NCBI GenBank assembly: GCA_007050995.1
Contig: VJOU01000002.1
Location: forward strand, 149,501 to 213,500
Reading direction: 5' to 3'
DNA from: Glycocaulis profundi
Lineage (GTDB): Bacteria > Pseudomonadota > Alphaproteobacteria > Caulobacterales > Maricaulaceae
DNA: 64,000 nt
In this document: piece after piece, positions 7,288 through 15,255 of the stretch
How positions within the stretch are numbered: the first letter of the stretch is position 1
How the letters are laid out: every line of letters begins with the position of its first letter
Notes under the pieces: generated by a model
The model's input: the letters and a program-made list of their open reading frames with translations, nothing else
What the model was told of the DNA's origin: nothing
Databases searched by the model: none
Made by a program: the position numbers and the translations under genes

Positions 7288-7911
7288 ATGCTCACCCACA
7301 CCCAGATCTGGCGCGGAATCGACCGGCTGGCCCAGCGCGCGGGGCTGTCCGCCTCGGGGCTGGCGAAACGCGCCGGGCTCGACCCCACCACCTTCAACGA
7401 ATCCAAGCGCGCGGCTCCCGGCGGCAAGCCGCGCTGGCCCTCCACCGAGAGCCTGGCGAAAGCCATGGCCGCGGCGGGGGCCAGCTTCGAGGAGTTCGCA
7501 GGGCTGGCGACGGGGGTGAAGACCGGCCGCTCGGTGCCCCTGATCGGGCTGGCCCAGGCCGGGTCGGAAGGGTTTTTCGACGATGCGGGCTTCCCGGTGG
7601 GCGCAGGGTGGGAGGAGGTCTTCCTGCCCGGCGTGGAGAGCGAGACCGCCTACGCGCTGGAGGTGTCGGGGGAGTCCATGCTGCCGCTTTACCGGCCCGG
7701 CGACCGGATCGTGGTCGATCCCCACGCCCAGCCGCGCAAGGGCGACCGGGTGGTGGCGAAACTGCGCACCGGGGAGATCACGGCCAAAGAGCTGGGCCGG
7801 ACCACGGCGAAGACCGCCGAACTGATCTCGCTCAATCCCGACTTCCCCTCGCGCACGGTGGACGCCGCCGAGATCGTGTGGCTGGCCCGGATCGTGTGGG
7901 CCAGCCAGTAG
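7288..7911 (+). CDS. XRE/S24 LexA-like self-cleaving repressor
   Basis: A 207-residue regulator. Residues 1-75 form an XRE-type helix-turn-helix (L-S-A-S-G-L-A-K-R-A-G-L-D-P-T-T-F). Residues 80-207 form an S24/LexA protease domain. The nucleophile is Ser130 in S-G-E-S-M and the base is Lys167 in E-I-T-A-K-E-L; their 37-residue spacing equals that of E. coli LexA (119/156). A scissile-type Ala91-Gly92 pair is present, so autocleavage is plausible. ATG 7288 is used; ATG 7281 is out of frame. The operator at 7238-7271 implies autoregulation. The inducing signal and targets are unknown. Confidence 0.85.
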   Translation: MLTHTQIWRGIDRLAQRAGLSASGLAKRAGLDPTTFNESKRAAPGGKPRWPSTESLAKAMAAAGASFEEFAGLATGVKTGRSVPLIGLAQAGSEGFFDDAGFPVGAGWEEVFLPGVESETAYALEVSGESMLPLYRPGDRIVVDPHAQPRKGDRVVAKLRTGEITAKELGRTTAKTAELISLNPDFPSRTVDAAEIVWLARIVWASQ

Positions 7912-7912
7912 C

Positions 7913-8131
7913 CTAGCCTTCGTACTGGAACACCTCTTCGAGCGGCCGTCCGAAGGCCTTGGCCACGCGGAAGGCGACCTCCAGCGAGGGCGAGTAGCGG
8001 CCCTGCTCCATGGCGATCACGGTCTGACGGGTCACGCCCACCTGGTCGGCGAGCTGCTGCTGGGTCATCTCCCCGGCATGGAAGCGCAACTCGCGGATGC
8101 GATTGGCGATCTTCGTCGCGCCCTTGCCCAT
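7913..8131 (-). CDS. Small XRE transcriptional regulator (module A)
   Basis: A 72-residue protein that is almost only a helix-turn-helix: Q-Q-Q-L-A-D-Q-V-G-V-T-R-Q-T-V-I-A-M-E-Q-G-R-Y-style sequence followed by P-S-L-E-V-A-F-R-V-A-K-A-F-G and a short E-E-V-F tail. It closely resembles the regulator at 14187-14417. The start codon overlaps the stop of the upstream membrane gene by one base (TGATG), so production is coupled to that protein. Regulators of this YgzD/YozG-like type are commonly paired with membrane proteins; the ligand or signal is unknown. Confidence 0.85.
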   Translation of the reverse strand: MGKGATKIANRIRELRFHAGEMTQQQLADQVGVTRQTVIAMEQGRYSPSLEVAFRVAKAFGRPLEEVFQYEG

Positions 8132-8556
8132 CAGAAGCCCCGCCGGTAGTCGACCGCGCGCAGCACGCCCTTGACGATCTCGCTCAGCGCCAGCGCGCCC
8201 AGCAGCGCGTTCGCCACCCAGAAGGGCGCGGTTCCGAACACCAGAAGGCCGATCCCCCACACCACGCCCGCCCCGGCCACATAGCCCGAACGGGCATCCG
8301 CCCGGCTTTCGATGGCGCGGTCGCGCTCGTCGCTGGTGTCGGCCTGTTTCGGGTTCAACGCCTTCAGCAGGACATGGGCCAGCACCGACAGCACGATCAG
8401 GAAGACCACCAGCCCGATCATCAGGCCACCCGCCGCCGCAGGGGGCGGCGCGGCCTCGAGCCGGGCGAAGGGCGGGATCACGACGCCGAAATACCAGCCG
8501 AACACCGCGAGCGTGACCGCCAGCATGGCGAGATTGGATTTCTCCTGAAACGACAT
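8131..8556 (-). CDS. Membrane protein partner of XRE regulator (module A)
   Basis: A 141-residue protein with hydrophobic segments near residues 9-26, 43-63, 92-108 and 113-128, and a central charged loop D-T-S-D-E-R-D-R-A-I-E-S-R-A, reminiscent of DUF2178-type proteins (D-E-R-D motif). It is the first gene of a two-gene transcript with the XRE regulator. ATG 8556 is chosen over an upstream in-frame start because the extra residues would encode operator DNA. It may sense membrane state or control regulator activity, but this is inference. Confidence 0.75.
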   Translation of the reverse strand: MSFQEKSNLAMLAVTLAVFGWYFGVVIPPFARLEAAPPPAAAGGLMIGLVVFLIVLSVLAHVLLKALNPKQADTSDERDRAIESRADARSGYVAGAGVVWGIGLLVFGTAPFWVANALLGALALSEIVKGVLRAVDYRRGF

Positions 8557-8641
8557 GTCGCCTTCTCCAGACACAATGTCAGAATTTCCTGACATGTGGG
8601 GATGTAAGAGATCGCCGACATCATGTCCAGTTTTTCTTACA
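8551..8641 (-). promoter_or_regulatory. Palindrome-rich control region of XRE module A
   Basis: Four inverted repeats are packed into 91 bases at and before the membrane-gene start: CGACATGTCG (8551-8560), ATGTCAG-N6-CTGACAT (8576-8595), GACAT-C-ATGTC (8617-8627) and TGTAAGA-N25-TCTTACA (8603-8609 with 8635-8641). The TGTC/GACA core recurs. They are candidate binding sites of the module's own regulator. Confidence 0.5.
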
Positions 8642-8644
8642 AGA

Positions 8645-9400
8645 TCATTCCTCGAAGCGCCTCACGGCCCAGGCCTGCGCGTCGGCGGGGTCGGTCTCGA
8701 GGCGGGTGCGGAGCTCTCCAGCGAGACCCAGCACGCCGGTCTCCACCGCGTCGTCCGGCTCCATGGCCAGCGCGCGGTCGAGCTGGGCTGAGGCCTCCTG
8801 CCCGTAGGCGCCCGGATCGGCGGCGACCAGCGCCAGCGCGAACAGATAGGCGATCAGCGCGTCGTCCGGCGCGGCCTCGGCGGCCTGGCTGTAAAGGGCG
8901 ATCCCCTCGTCTCGCGAGGCTCCGAAGGCGCGGGCGCCACCACGGCGGTCCACTTCCATGTGCCAGCCGCCCAGCAGCGCCGTGCCGCGGGCGTCGTCGG
9001 GCGCGAGCGCCAGCCCCGCCTCCATCGCCCGGCGCGACTGCCGGGGCAGGCCCCGCATGAAGGCGCCGACCCGCGACACGTACCGCCCCGCATAACCGAT
9101 CGCCATGCCCAGCCGGAACTGGGCGTCCGCGTTCGCGGGATCGATCTCCACGGCCCGTTCGGCCAGTCCGCGCGCCCGCTCGGCGGTCGCCTGCCGGTCC
9201 TCGGCCTCGCCCAGCACCAGCGACGTCAGCGCCGCCTCGGCGGCGAGGGTCAGCGAGGAGGCCGTCTCCTCCTGAGACGCCTGATATTCCGCCCCCGCCC
9301 AGTCGCCCGCCGCGAACGCGGCGCGGGCGGCGGCTTCGTCGGCGAGAGCAGGCGCGGACAGGAGAAGGGCGGCGGCGGGGATGAGGGCGAAATGTTTCAT
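8645..9400 (-). CDS. Secreted TPR-like protein
   Basis: A 251-residue protein with a signal peptide (M-K-H-F-A-L-I-P-A-A-A-L-L-L, cleavage near A-L-A-D) followed by helical repeats with the TPR pattern, for example A-V-E-I-D-P-A-N-A-D-A-Q-F-R-L-G and the late A-L-A-M-E-P-D-D-A. It is probably periplasmic and works through protein contacts. No enzymatic motif is visible. It transcribes away from the divergent esterase gene at 9508 and ends just before the palindromes of XRE module A, so it is transcribed toward that promoter region. Confidence 0.75.
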   Translation of the reverse strand: MKHFALIPAAALLLSAPALADEAAARAAFAAGDWAGAEYQASQEETASSLTLAAEAALTSLVLGEAEDRQATAERARGLAERAVEIDPANADAQFRLGMAIGYAGRYVSRVGAFMRGLPRQSRRAMEAGLALAPDDARGTALLGGWHMEVDRRGGARAFGASRDEGIALYSQAAEAAPDDALIAYLFALALVAADPGAYGQEASAQLDRALAMEPDDAVETGVLGLAGELRTRLETDPADAQAWAVRRFEE

Positions 9401-9507
9401 GACAAGGAGACTAGCGCGACGGAGCCCGAGGGCCAGCCTCCGATTCAGGCTTGGCGCGATCCGCGTTCAGAGCCTAACCTGAGGCTGCAGCCTTCACGGA
9501 GCCCGCC

Positions 9508-10701
9508 ATGATCGTTTTCGCTCTCGCCGCCGCGCTGGCGGCCGACGCCTTGCCCGCGCCGGACTGGAACGACTATCCCCCTTGCGAGGAGGTCGAGGCC
9601 TTCGACCCCGGCGATGACGGTGAACTCCTCATTCGCACGGAGGTGGCGCTGGACGCCTGCCGCCTGCCGCTCGGTCTGAGCGCGGCAGAGGTCGAGGCGA
9701 TGCTGGACGGCGAGGATTTCGCCTTCGAGATCGAGGGCGACGAGATCATCGTGGCCACGCGCGACGAGGCGCGGGCCCGCGGCGCGCTGAACGCCAGCCC
9801 GCCCGCGCTGGAGGGTGCGAAAGACCTCCACGCCGACCGCTTCCGTCTCGCGCGGCTGAACGAAGGGCTGCTGCGCTTCTACATTCTGCCGGCGGGCGGA
9901 GGCGGCTTCATGCTGGACGAGATGCCCTCATGGCGAGGGCCGGACGCCCCGGCGCTGGCCGAAGTGGAGAACGAGGGCGAGATCGAGGGCGAGGTGATCG
10001 AAGCCGAGCTGTGGAGCGCGGCGCTGGGCGAGACGCGGCGGCTGACGGTCTACCTGCCCCCCGATCACGAAACGGAGGAGTCTCTGCCCGCGGTGTTCTT
10101 CGGTGACGGTGGCGTGGTGGGCTATTTCGCCCGGCTCGTCGAACCGCGCATCCTCGACGGGACGCTGCCGCGGCTGGTCATGGTGGGCGCGCAGTCAGGC
10201 CAGCAGGGCATCGTGGAGGACCGGTCCGACATCGGGTCGGATCTGCGCAACGCCGACTATCTGCCGGGCGGGACCAACGAAGCGAATCGCTTCGACGCCC
10301 ATCAGACCTTTTTCGCCGATGAACTCGTCGAACACGCCATCGAAACCTGGGGCGTCAGCGCCGACGCCGCTGAACGCGGGGTCTATGGCCGGTCCAGCGG
10401 CGGGGCGCTTTCGCTGCAGACCGGCTTCCGCCGTCCCGACCGGTTCGGCCACGCCTTCTCCATGTCTACCGGACGGGGGCGCGTGGAACAGGCCGATCCC
10501 GCACCGGAGGACGCGGCGCGCTTCTACTTCGCCGCGGGGCGTTATGAGCCCCGGTTCATGGCGAACGCGCGAATCTCCGCCGCGGCTCTGGAGAGCGCGG
10601 GCTATGCGGTGCGGTTCGAGCCGCTGTCGGCGGGTCATACCGGGGAGATCGACGAGGCGATGCTGATCGAATTCCTGAGCGACGCGTTCGGTGAAAACTG
10701 A
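9508..10701 (+). CDS. Secreted alpha/beta-hydrolase esterase (Fes-like)
   Basis: A 397-residue protein with a short hydrophobic N-terminus, an acidic N-terminal domain (to about residue 160), and a C-terminal esterase domain of the enterobactin-esterase/PF00756 type. T-V-Y-L-P-P-D leads the core. The nucleophile is Ser296 in Y-G-R-S-S-G-G and the likely His is residue 377 in S-A-G-H-T-G-E. The substrate is unknown: siderophore, peptide or sugar esters are all possible. A perfect 14-bp hairpin begins at its stop codon. Confidence 0.75.
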   Translation: MIVFALAAALAADALPAPDWNDYPPCEEVEAFDPGDDGELLIRTEVALDACRLPLGLSAAEVEAMLDGEDFAFEIEGDEIIVATRDEARARGALNASPPALEGAKDLHADRFRLARLNEGLLRFYILPAGGGGFMLDEMPSWRGPDAPALAEVENEGEIEGEVIEAELWSAALGETRRLTVYLPPDHETEESLPAVFFGDGGVVGYFARLVEPRILDGTLPRLVMVGAQSGQQGIVEDRSDIGSDLRNADYLPGGTNEANRFDAHQTFFADELVEHAIETWGVSADAAERGVYGRSSGGALSLQTGFRRPDRFGHAFSMSTGRGRVEQADPAPEDAARFYFAAGRYEPRFMANARISAAALESAGYAVRFEPLSAGHTGEIDEAMLIEFLSDAFGEN

Positions 10702-10739
10702 CCGGGGCGGAAGCTGGATGAAGTGGCTTCCGCCCCGGT
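10701..10739. terminator. Perfect hairpin between convergent esterase and SDR genes
   Basis: A 14-bp perfect stem (10701-10714 with 10726-10739; arms begin ACCGGGGC) and an 11-base loop separates two convergent genes. It has no T-run on either side, so factor-independent termination is uncertain; it could also protect the 3' end. Confidence 0.5.
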
Positions 10740-10752
10740 CAGGCCTCGCCCG

Positions 10753-11508
10753 CTAAAGCCCCTGACCGCCGGACACTTCGATCCGCTGGGCGTTGATCCA
10801 GCGATTGTCCTTGCTCACGAGGCTGGCGATCATAGGGCCGATATCGTCGGGCACGCCCACCCGGCCGAGCGCCGTGGCCTGCGCGATCTGGCGGTTGAAG
10901 TCAGCGTCGTCGCGCACGGCGCCGCCTCCGAAATCGGTCTCAATGGCGCCCGGAGCGACGGTATTGACCGCGATTCCGCGCGCGCCGAACTCCTTGGCCA
11001 TATAGCGGGTCAGCACCTCCACCCCGCCCTTCACCGCGGCATAGGCCGCGAAGCCGGGAAGGGTCATCCGCGTCAGTCCCGTGGACACGTTCACGATGCG
11101 GCCGCCGTCCGCCATCAGCGGCGCCAGCGCAGCGGTCAGGAAGAACACGCCCTTGAGATGCGTGTTCACCAGAGAATCGAACTGGTCTTCCGTGGTCTGC
11201 GTGATGAGCCCTCCATCGCCATGTCCGGCATTGTTCACCAGATTATCGAAACGGTCCCGGCCGAACACGCTCTGCAGCGTGGACGCCAGGGTTTCGGCGA
11301 AGCCGCTGAAACTGGAGGAGTCGGCGACGTCGAGCCTCAGCGCGGCGGCCTTGCGGCCCATGGCTTCGATCTCGGCCACGACCGTTTCCGCTTCTTCCTT
11401 CCGGCTGCGATAGGTGATGACGACATCGCCGCCCCGGCGGGCAATGTGGGTGGCGGCGTTGCGGCCCAGGCCGCGGCTGCCGCCGGTGATGAGGGTGATC
11501 GTGGTCAT
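10753..11508 (-). CDS. Short-chain dehydrogenase/reductase
   Basis: A 251-residue classical SDR. The cofactor motif T-G-G-S-R-G-L-G is at residues 8-15, N-N-A-G at 92-95, and the catalytic set Ser142, Tyr156 and Lys160 (Y-A-A-V-K) is complete. An Arg-rich segment after beta 2 (Y-R-S-R-K) suggests NADP preference. The substrate cannot be deduced. It is divergent from an AraC-family regulator 134 bases away, which probably controls it. AraC/SDR pairs of this kind commonly respond to small aldehydes or alcohols (family knowledge). Confidence 0.9.
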   Translation of the reverse strand: MTTITLITGGSRGLGRNAATHIARRGGDVVITYRSRKEEAETVVAEIEAMGRKAAALRLDVADSSSFSGFAETLASTLQSVFGRDRFDNLVNNAGHGDGGLITQTTEDQFDSLVNTHLKGVFFLTAALAPLMADGGRIVNVSTGLTRMTLPGFAAYAAVKGGVEVLTRYMAKEFGARGIAVNTVAPGAIETDFGGGAVRDDADFNRQIAQATALGRVGVPDDIGPMIASLVSKDNRWINAQRIEVSGGQGL

Positions 11509-11642
11509 GAGCTGTCTCCATCGGTGAGTGACAGCCGATATATGGAATCCGCGCGCCGCCGCGTGTTGCCGGATGCGCGCGGGCTCTTGCCTGATCCTAT
11601 CAAGCGCTGGCGGGCGGAGCGGAGCGGGTGTAGTCTGGCCGC

Positions 11643-12530
11643 ATGACAGATTTGCTCGAAGCCGTCCGTCGCCATGCCGAAACCCATGCCGATTCGCACG
11701 GCGCGGCGCCCACTCCGATCCAGGGCCTGCGGACGATGCGCGTCACGGCGCCCAGTCCGCTGATCCACGACATTGCCCGCCCCATGGTCTGCCTGGTCCA
11801 GCAGGGCGCCAAGCGGGTGACGACCGGCGCGCGCACGGTCGACTTCGCCGCCGGCGACTCCCTGCTCGTCATGGGCCACGTGCCCACCGTCAGCCAGGTC
11901 ACGCGCGCCAGCCCGGCCACGCCTTATCTGTCGCTTGTCATGGAACTGGACCCGGCGACGATCGCGGAACTGGGCGGACAGATGGAGACGCCCGGCGCGC
12001 CCTCAGGCTCCCCGGTGCAGGCCGACCCGACCGAGGCGGAGGTGACCGACGCCGCGCTGAGGCTGATGCGTCTGATCGAGCGCCCCGCCGCCGTCTCGCT
12101 CCTGAGCGGCCAACTGGTCCGGGAGATGCATTACTGGCTGCTGGCCGGACGGCACGGCGCGGCGATCCGGGCTCTGGGCTGGCCGGACGGCCATGTCCGC
12201 AAAGTGGGCCGGGCCGTCGCCCTGCTGCGCGAACGGTATGACCGGCGCGTTCCAGCCGAGACGCTGGCCGAGGCGGCGGGGATGAGCCTCGCCTCCCTGC
12301 ACCGGCATTTCCGCGCCGCCACGTCGCTTTCACCGCTCCAGTTCCAGAAGCAGCTGAGACTGATCGAGGCCAAGCGGCTGATGCTGTCCGAGGGCGCGAG
12401 CGCCAGCGCGGCCGCCTTTCAGGTGGGCTATGAAAGCGTGCCGCAGTTCACCCGCGAGTATGGCCGCCTGTTCGGCAGCCCTCCGGTCAGGGACGTCGAG
12501 GCGGCGAAAGCCGCCGCCCGCGCCGCCTGA
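11643..12530 (+). CDS. AraC-family transcriptional regulator
   Basis: A 295-residue activator. The N-terminal half matches the AraC_N (PF06719) type with P-M-V-C-L-V-Q-Q-G-A-K and a cupin-like G-D-S-L-L-V. The C-terminal hundred residues hold two helix-turn-helix motifs: A-E-A-A-G-M-S-L-A-S-L-H-R-H-F, and the second with V-G-Y-E-S-V-P-Q-F-T-R-E-Y-G-R-L-F-G. It is divergent from the SDR gene, whose promoter it likely regulates together with its own. The effector is unknown. Confidence 0.9.
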   Translation: MTDLLEAVRRHAETHADSHGAAPTPIQGLRTMRVTAPSPLIHDIARPMVCLVQQGAKRVTTGARTVDFAAGDSLLVMGHVPTVSQVTRASPATPYLSLVMELDPATIAELGGQMETPGAPSGSPVQADPTEAEVTDAALRLMRLIERPAAVSLLSGQLVREMHYWLLAGRHGAAIRALGWPDGHVRKVGRAVALLRERYDRRVPAETLAEAAGMSLASLHRHFRAATSLSPLQFQKQLRLIEAKRLMLSEGASASAAAFQVGYESVPQFTREYGRLFGSPPVRDVEAAKAAARAA

Positions 12531-12534
12531 ACCG

Positions 12535-14130
12535 TCAGCCCTCCGACAGGTCCTCGCCCGCCAGCGCGCGCTCGATCAGGTCGATGGTCCGGGGCAGGCC
12601 GTAGATGGCCGCGAAGCCGCCGAAGCGCGGCCCCTGGGACTGGCCCAGAAGCACCTCGTAGAGCGCCTTGAACCAGTCGCGCAGGTTCTCGATCCCGCTG
12701 TCCTTGCCCGCGGGATAGACCTCGTTCTGGATCAGCTCGGCGTCGGTCTCGGCCGGGTCGAGGGTCTTCAGACGCGTCACGAGATCCTGCATCGCGGCCC
12801 GTTCGAGGTCGGTGGGCGCGCGGTAGGATTTGGACGGCTTCACGAAGTCCTCGTAATAGGCAAGCGCATAGCCCGCGAGCCGGTCGAGGAAGGGCTCGGT
12901 CTGCGGGGTGGCCTGAGGGGCGTATCGTGAGATGAAGCCCCACAGCTCGTCCTTGCCCGAAGCGTTGGCCGCGGAGACCAGGTTCAGCAGAAGCGAGAAG
13001 CTGATCGGCGCGCCGGCCGCAGGCGGGTGTCCGTCATGGATGTGCCAGACGGGGTTTTCGAGCTTCTTGGCGTCATCCTGACCGGGGAAGGCTTCCAGAT
13101 GCTGGCGGTACTCGTCCACCGCCTTGGGGATGACGTCGAAATGCAGCCGCTTGGCGGTCTTGGGCTTGGCGAACATGTACAGCGCCAGGCTCTCATGGGG
13201 CGCGTATCGCAGCCACTCCTCCACCGACAGGCCGTTGCCCTTGGATTTGGAGATCTTCTCGCCCTTGTCGTCCAGGAACAGCTCGTAGACGAACTGGACG
13301 GGCGGCTCGACGCCCAGGATGCGGCAGATCTTCGAGTAGATCGGAGCGTTGGACTGGTGGTCCTTGCCGAACATCTCGAAGTCCACGCCCAGCGCGGCCC
13401 AGCGCATGCCGAAATCGGGCTTCCACTGCAGCTTGGTGTTTCCGCCCGTCACGGGCACGGTCACGTCCGTGCCGTCCTCGTCCTCGAAAGTGATCTCGCC
13501 CTTGCTGGCGTCGATCTTCTTCATGGGCACGTAGAGCACCCGGCCGGTGGTGGGCGAGATGGGCAGGAAAGGCGAATAGGTCGCCTGACGCTCCGCCCCC
13601 AGCGTGGGCAGCATCACGTCCATTATGGCGTCGAACTTCTCCAGCGCGCGCAGCAGCATCGTGTCGAACGCCCCCGACCGGTAGCGCTCGGTGGCGGACA
13701 TGAACTCGTAGTCGAAGCCGAAACTGTCCAGGAAACCGCGCAGGCGGGCATTGTTGTGCTGGGCGAAGCCCTCATGGGTGCCGAACGGGTCGGGCACGTC
13801 CGTCAGCGGCTTGTGCAGATAGCTTTGCAGCATCTCCTGCTGCGGCAGGTTGGACGGGATCTTGCGCATGCCGTCCATGTCGTCGGAGAAGCAGATCAGC
13901 CGGGTGGGGATCGCGTCGCCGGTCAGGATGCGGAAGGCGTGGCGGACCATCGAGGTGCGCGCCACCTCGCCGAAGGTGCCGATATGGGGCAGGCCCGAGG
14001 GGCCGTAGCCGGTCTCGAAGATGACCGCGTCGCCGGTCATGCCCCGTGTCTCGATGCGTTTCTTCACCAGCCGCGCCTGCTCGAACGGCCAGGCCTTGGC
14101 GTCGGCGGCGAGGGTGGGAAGGTCGGTCAT
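12535..14130 (-). CDS. lysK: Lysine--tRNA ligase, class I
   Basis: A 531-residue class I LysRS, charging tRNA-Lys. The HIGH-type motif is P-S-G-L-P-H-I-G at about residues 44-51 and the KMSKS-type motif is K-I-S-K-S-K-G at about residue 292. Class I LysRS is typical of archaea and of many alphaproteobacteria, replacing the usual class II enzyme. ATG 14130 is chosen because it gives the usual short N-terminus. It follows XRE module B by 57 bases on the same strand and could be read from it, although it probably has its own promoter. Confidence 0.95.
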   Translation of the reverse strand: MTDLPTLAADAKAWPFEQARLVKKRIETRGMTGDAVIFETGYGPSGLPHIGTFGEVARTSMVRHAFRILTGDAIPTRLICFSDDMDGMRKIPSNLPQQEMLQSYLHKPLTDVPDPFGTHEGFAQHNNARLRGFLDSFGFDYEFMSATERYRSGAFDTMLLRALEKFDAIMDVMLPTLGAERQATYSPFLPISPTTGRVLYVPMKKIDASKGEITFEDEDGTDVTVPVTGGNTKLQWKPDFGMRWAALGVDFEMFGKDHQSNAPIYSKICRILGVEPPVQFVYELFLDDKGEKISKSKGNGLSVEEWLRYAPHESLALYMFAKPKTAKRLHFDVIPKAVDEYRQHLEAFPGQDDAKKLENPVWHIHDGHPPAAGAPISFSLLLNLVSAANASGKDELWGFISRYAPQATPQTEPFLDRLAGYALAYYEDFVKPSKSYRAPTDLERAAMQDLVTRLKTLDPAETDAELIQNEVYPAGKDSGIENLRDWFKALYEVLLGQSQGPRFGGFAAIYGLPRTIDLIERALAGEDLSEG

Positions 14131-14186
14131 CGAAGGCTCCTGTGCGGTGCTTGAACCGCGGCAGGTAGCCCCCGCGGGCGCCAGCG

Positions 14187-14417
14187 TCAACTTGGCGTGC
14201 CGTCACCCTCTGAGGTCACGGGACCGAGCCCGTCGTCGAAGATGGTCTCGATGGGCTGGCCGAACAGGCGCGCGATCCTGAACGCCAGAGGCAGGGAGGG
14301 ATCGTACTTGCCCGTCTCCAGCGCGTTGATCGTCTGGCGGGACACGTCCAGCTTCTCGCCCAGGGCGGCCTGCGACCACCCCTTCTCCGCGCGCATGTCA
14401 CGAAGCCGGTTCTTCAT
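14187..14417 (-). CDS. Small XRE transcriptional regulator (module B)
   Basis: A 76-residue protein consisting of one helix-turn-helix ([19 protein letters not shown]) plus [18 protein letters not shown]. Compared with the regulator at 7913-8131, it shares the R-Q-T, E-x-G-x-Y-x-P-S-L and A-F-R-x-A-x-x-F-G-x-P blocks. It overlaps the preceding membrane gene by four bases (ATGA). The short tail after the DNA-binding domain has no ligand domain, so any signal probably comes through the membrane partners. Confidence 0.87.
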   Translation of the reverse strand: MKNRLRDMRAEKGWSQAALGEKLDVSRQTINALETGKYDPSLPLAFRIARLFGQPIETIFDDGLGPVTSEGDGTPS

Positions 14418-14833
14418 GAGAACCGCCGTCCGGTGAAGAACAGGGCGATGTAGTAGCCCAGTATGGCCAGCACGAAGGTGAAGACCGGATCAGCGAGGGG
14501 AATGGCCAGAAGGGCGGAAGCGAATGCCCATAGCATCATGATCATCACGGCACCCCCGAAACCGATCGCGAGCGACGTGACGTGGACCCGCTGCTGAAGC
14601 TCGTCGAGAGACCGCATGAGCACGACGAATTCATACGTCGCCGCCGCCATGAAGATCGCGCAGATCACGACCATCGCCAGGTTCAGCCCCGCCAGATCCG
14701 GTCTGGCGGCGGTCAGCGCGAAGAAGAGGACGAAGACGGCCAGAAGGGCCGCCACCATCGCGAGCGAGCGCCAGACATAACGGCGGCGCGCGCTCGCAGG
14801 GGCGGTGTAGGTTTCCGGTATCAGGTTGATCAT
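14414..14833 (-). CDS. Four-helix membrane protein partner (module B)
   Basis: A 139-residue protein with hydrophobic segments near residues 24-42, 50-68, 83-102 and 112-130. A short charged segment L-D-E-L-Q-Q-R-V-H sits between helices 2 and 3 and is characteristic of membrane proteins paired with small XRE regulators. It is 20 bases downstream of the 85-residue membrane gene and overlaps the regulator, so the three genes form one transcript. No transport or enzyme motif is visible. Confidence 0.78.
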   Translation of the reverse strand: MINLIPETYTAPASARRRYVWRSLAMVAALLAVFVLFFALTAARPDLAGLNLAMVVICAIFMAAATYEFVVLMRSLDELQQRVHVTSLAIGFGGAVMIMMLWAFASALLAIPLADPVFTFVLAILGYYIALFFTGRRFS

Positions 14834-14853
14834 CCGCCTTCGTCCTTCCCGTC

Positions 14854-15111
14854 TCAGCCGTTGGCCGCGCTCCCCCGCCCGAAGACGCGAGCGATCAGCG
14901 CCCGGCGGTTGTCGAACATCGTCCAGCCCAGCACCAGAGCGCCCAGCCAGAACACGCCCTCGGTGGCGAGCGCCGCCACGATGATCGCCGTCAGGAACGC
15001 CGCCCGCGGCGCATCGAGAAAGAATGCCGCGCCCGCCGTTATCCACGCCAGCCCCGCCACGATGACCGCGATGGCCAGAATCGTCACTTTAAGCTTGCCC
15101 TTGAGTGTCAT
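14854..15111 (-). CDS. Small two-to-three-helix membrane protein (module B, first gene)
   Basis: An 85-residue protein with hydrophobic segments near residues 8-32, 37-50 and 53-66, and a basic C-terminus (F-D-N-R-R-A-L-I-A-R-V-F-G-R). It begins the operon controlled by the palindromes at 15127-15182, with its ATG 15 bases from the nearest palindrome. Not recognised as any family. The Asp-Asn-Arg-Arg turn and length differ from the module A partner, so the two modules share the regulator but not all membrane parts. Confidence 0.7.
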   Translation of the reverse strand: MTLKGKLKVTILAIAVIVAGLAWITAGAAFFLDAPRAAFLTAIIVAALATEGVFWLGALVLGWTMFDNRRALIARVFGRGSAANG

Positions 15112-15126
15112 GATCCGATCTCCTTT

Positions 15127-15182
15127 GTAAAGCGTCCTTTACGAGATATCGTCAAGGATGCTTGACGTCAAGGGAGCTTTAC
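15127..15182 (-). promoter_or_regulatory. Three tandem 6-4-6 palindromes controlling XRE module B
   Basis: Three boxes share the form GT[A/C]AAG-N4-CTT[T/G]AC: GTAAAG-cgtc-CTTTAC (15127-15142), GTCAAG-gatg-CTTGAC (15151-15166) and GTCAAG-ggag-CTTTAC (15167-15182). Starts are 24 and 16 bp apart. An outer repeat CTTTGTAAAG/CTTTACAAAG (15123-15132, 15177-15186) frames the array. They sit directly before the first gene of the module. Autoregulation by the XRE protein is inferred. Confidence 0.65.
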
Positions 15183-15194
15183 AAAGTTTTTCAT

Positions 15195-15226
15195 GAAAAA
15201 ACGGCCGCCCGTCGCCGGGCGGCCGT
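15195..15226 (-). terminator. Rho-independent terminator of the peroxiredoxin gene
   Basis: On the minus strand a perfect 10-bp stem (ACGGCCGCCC at 15201-15210 with its complement at 15217-15226) with a six-base loop is followed by six or more T residues. It lies 30 bases after the peroxiredoxin stop and just before the operator of XRE module B. Confidence 0.85.
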
Positions 15227-15255
15227 TCGTCAGCGCCAATGCGCTTGTTTTTCAG

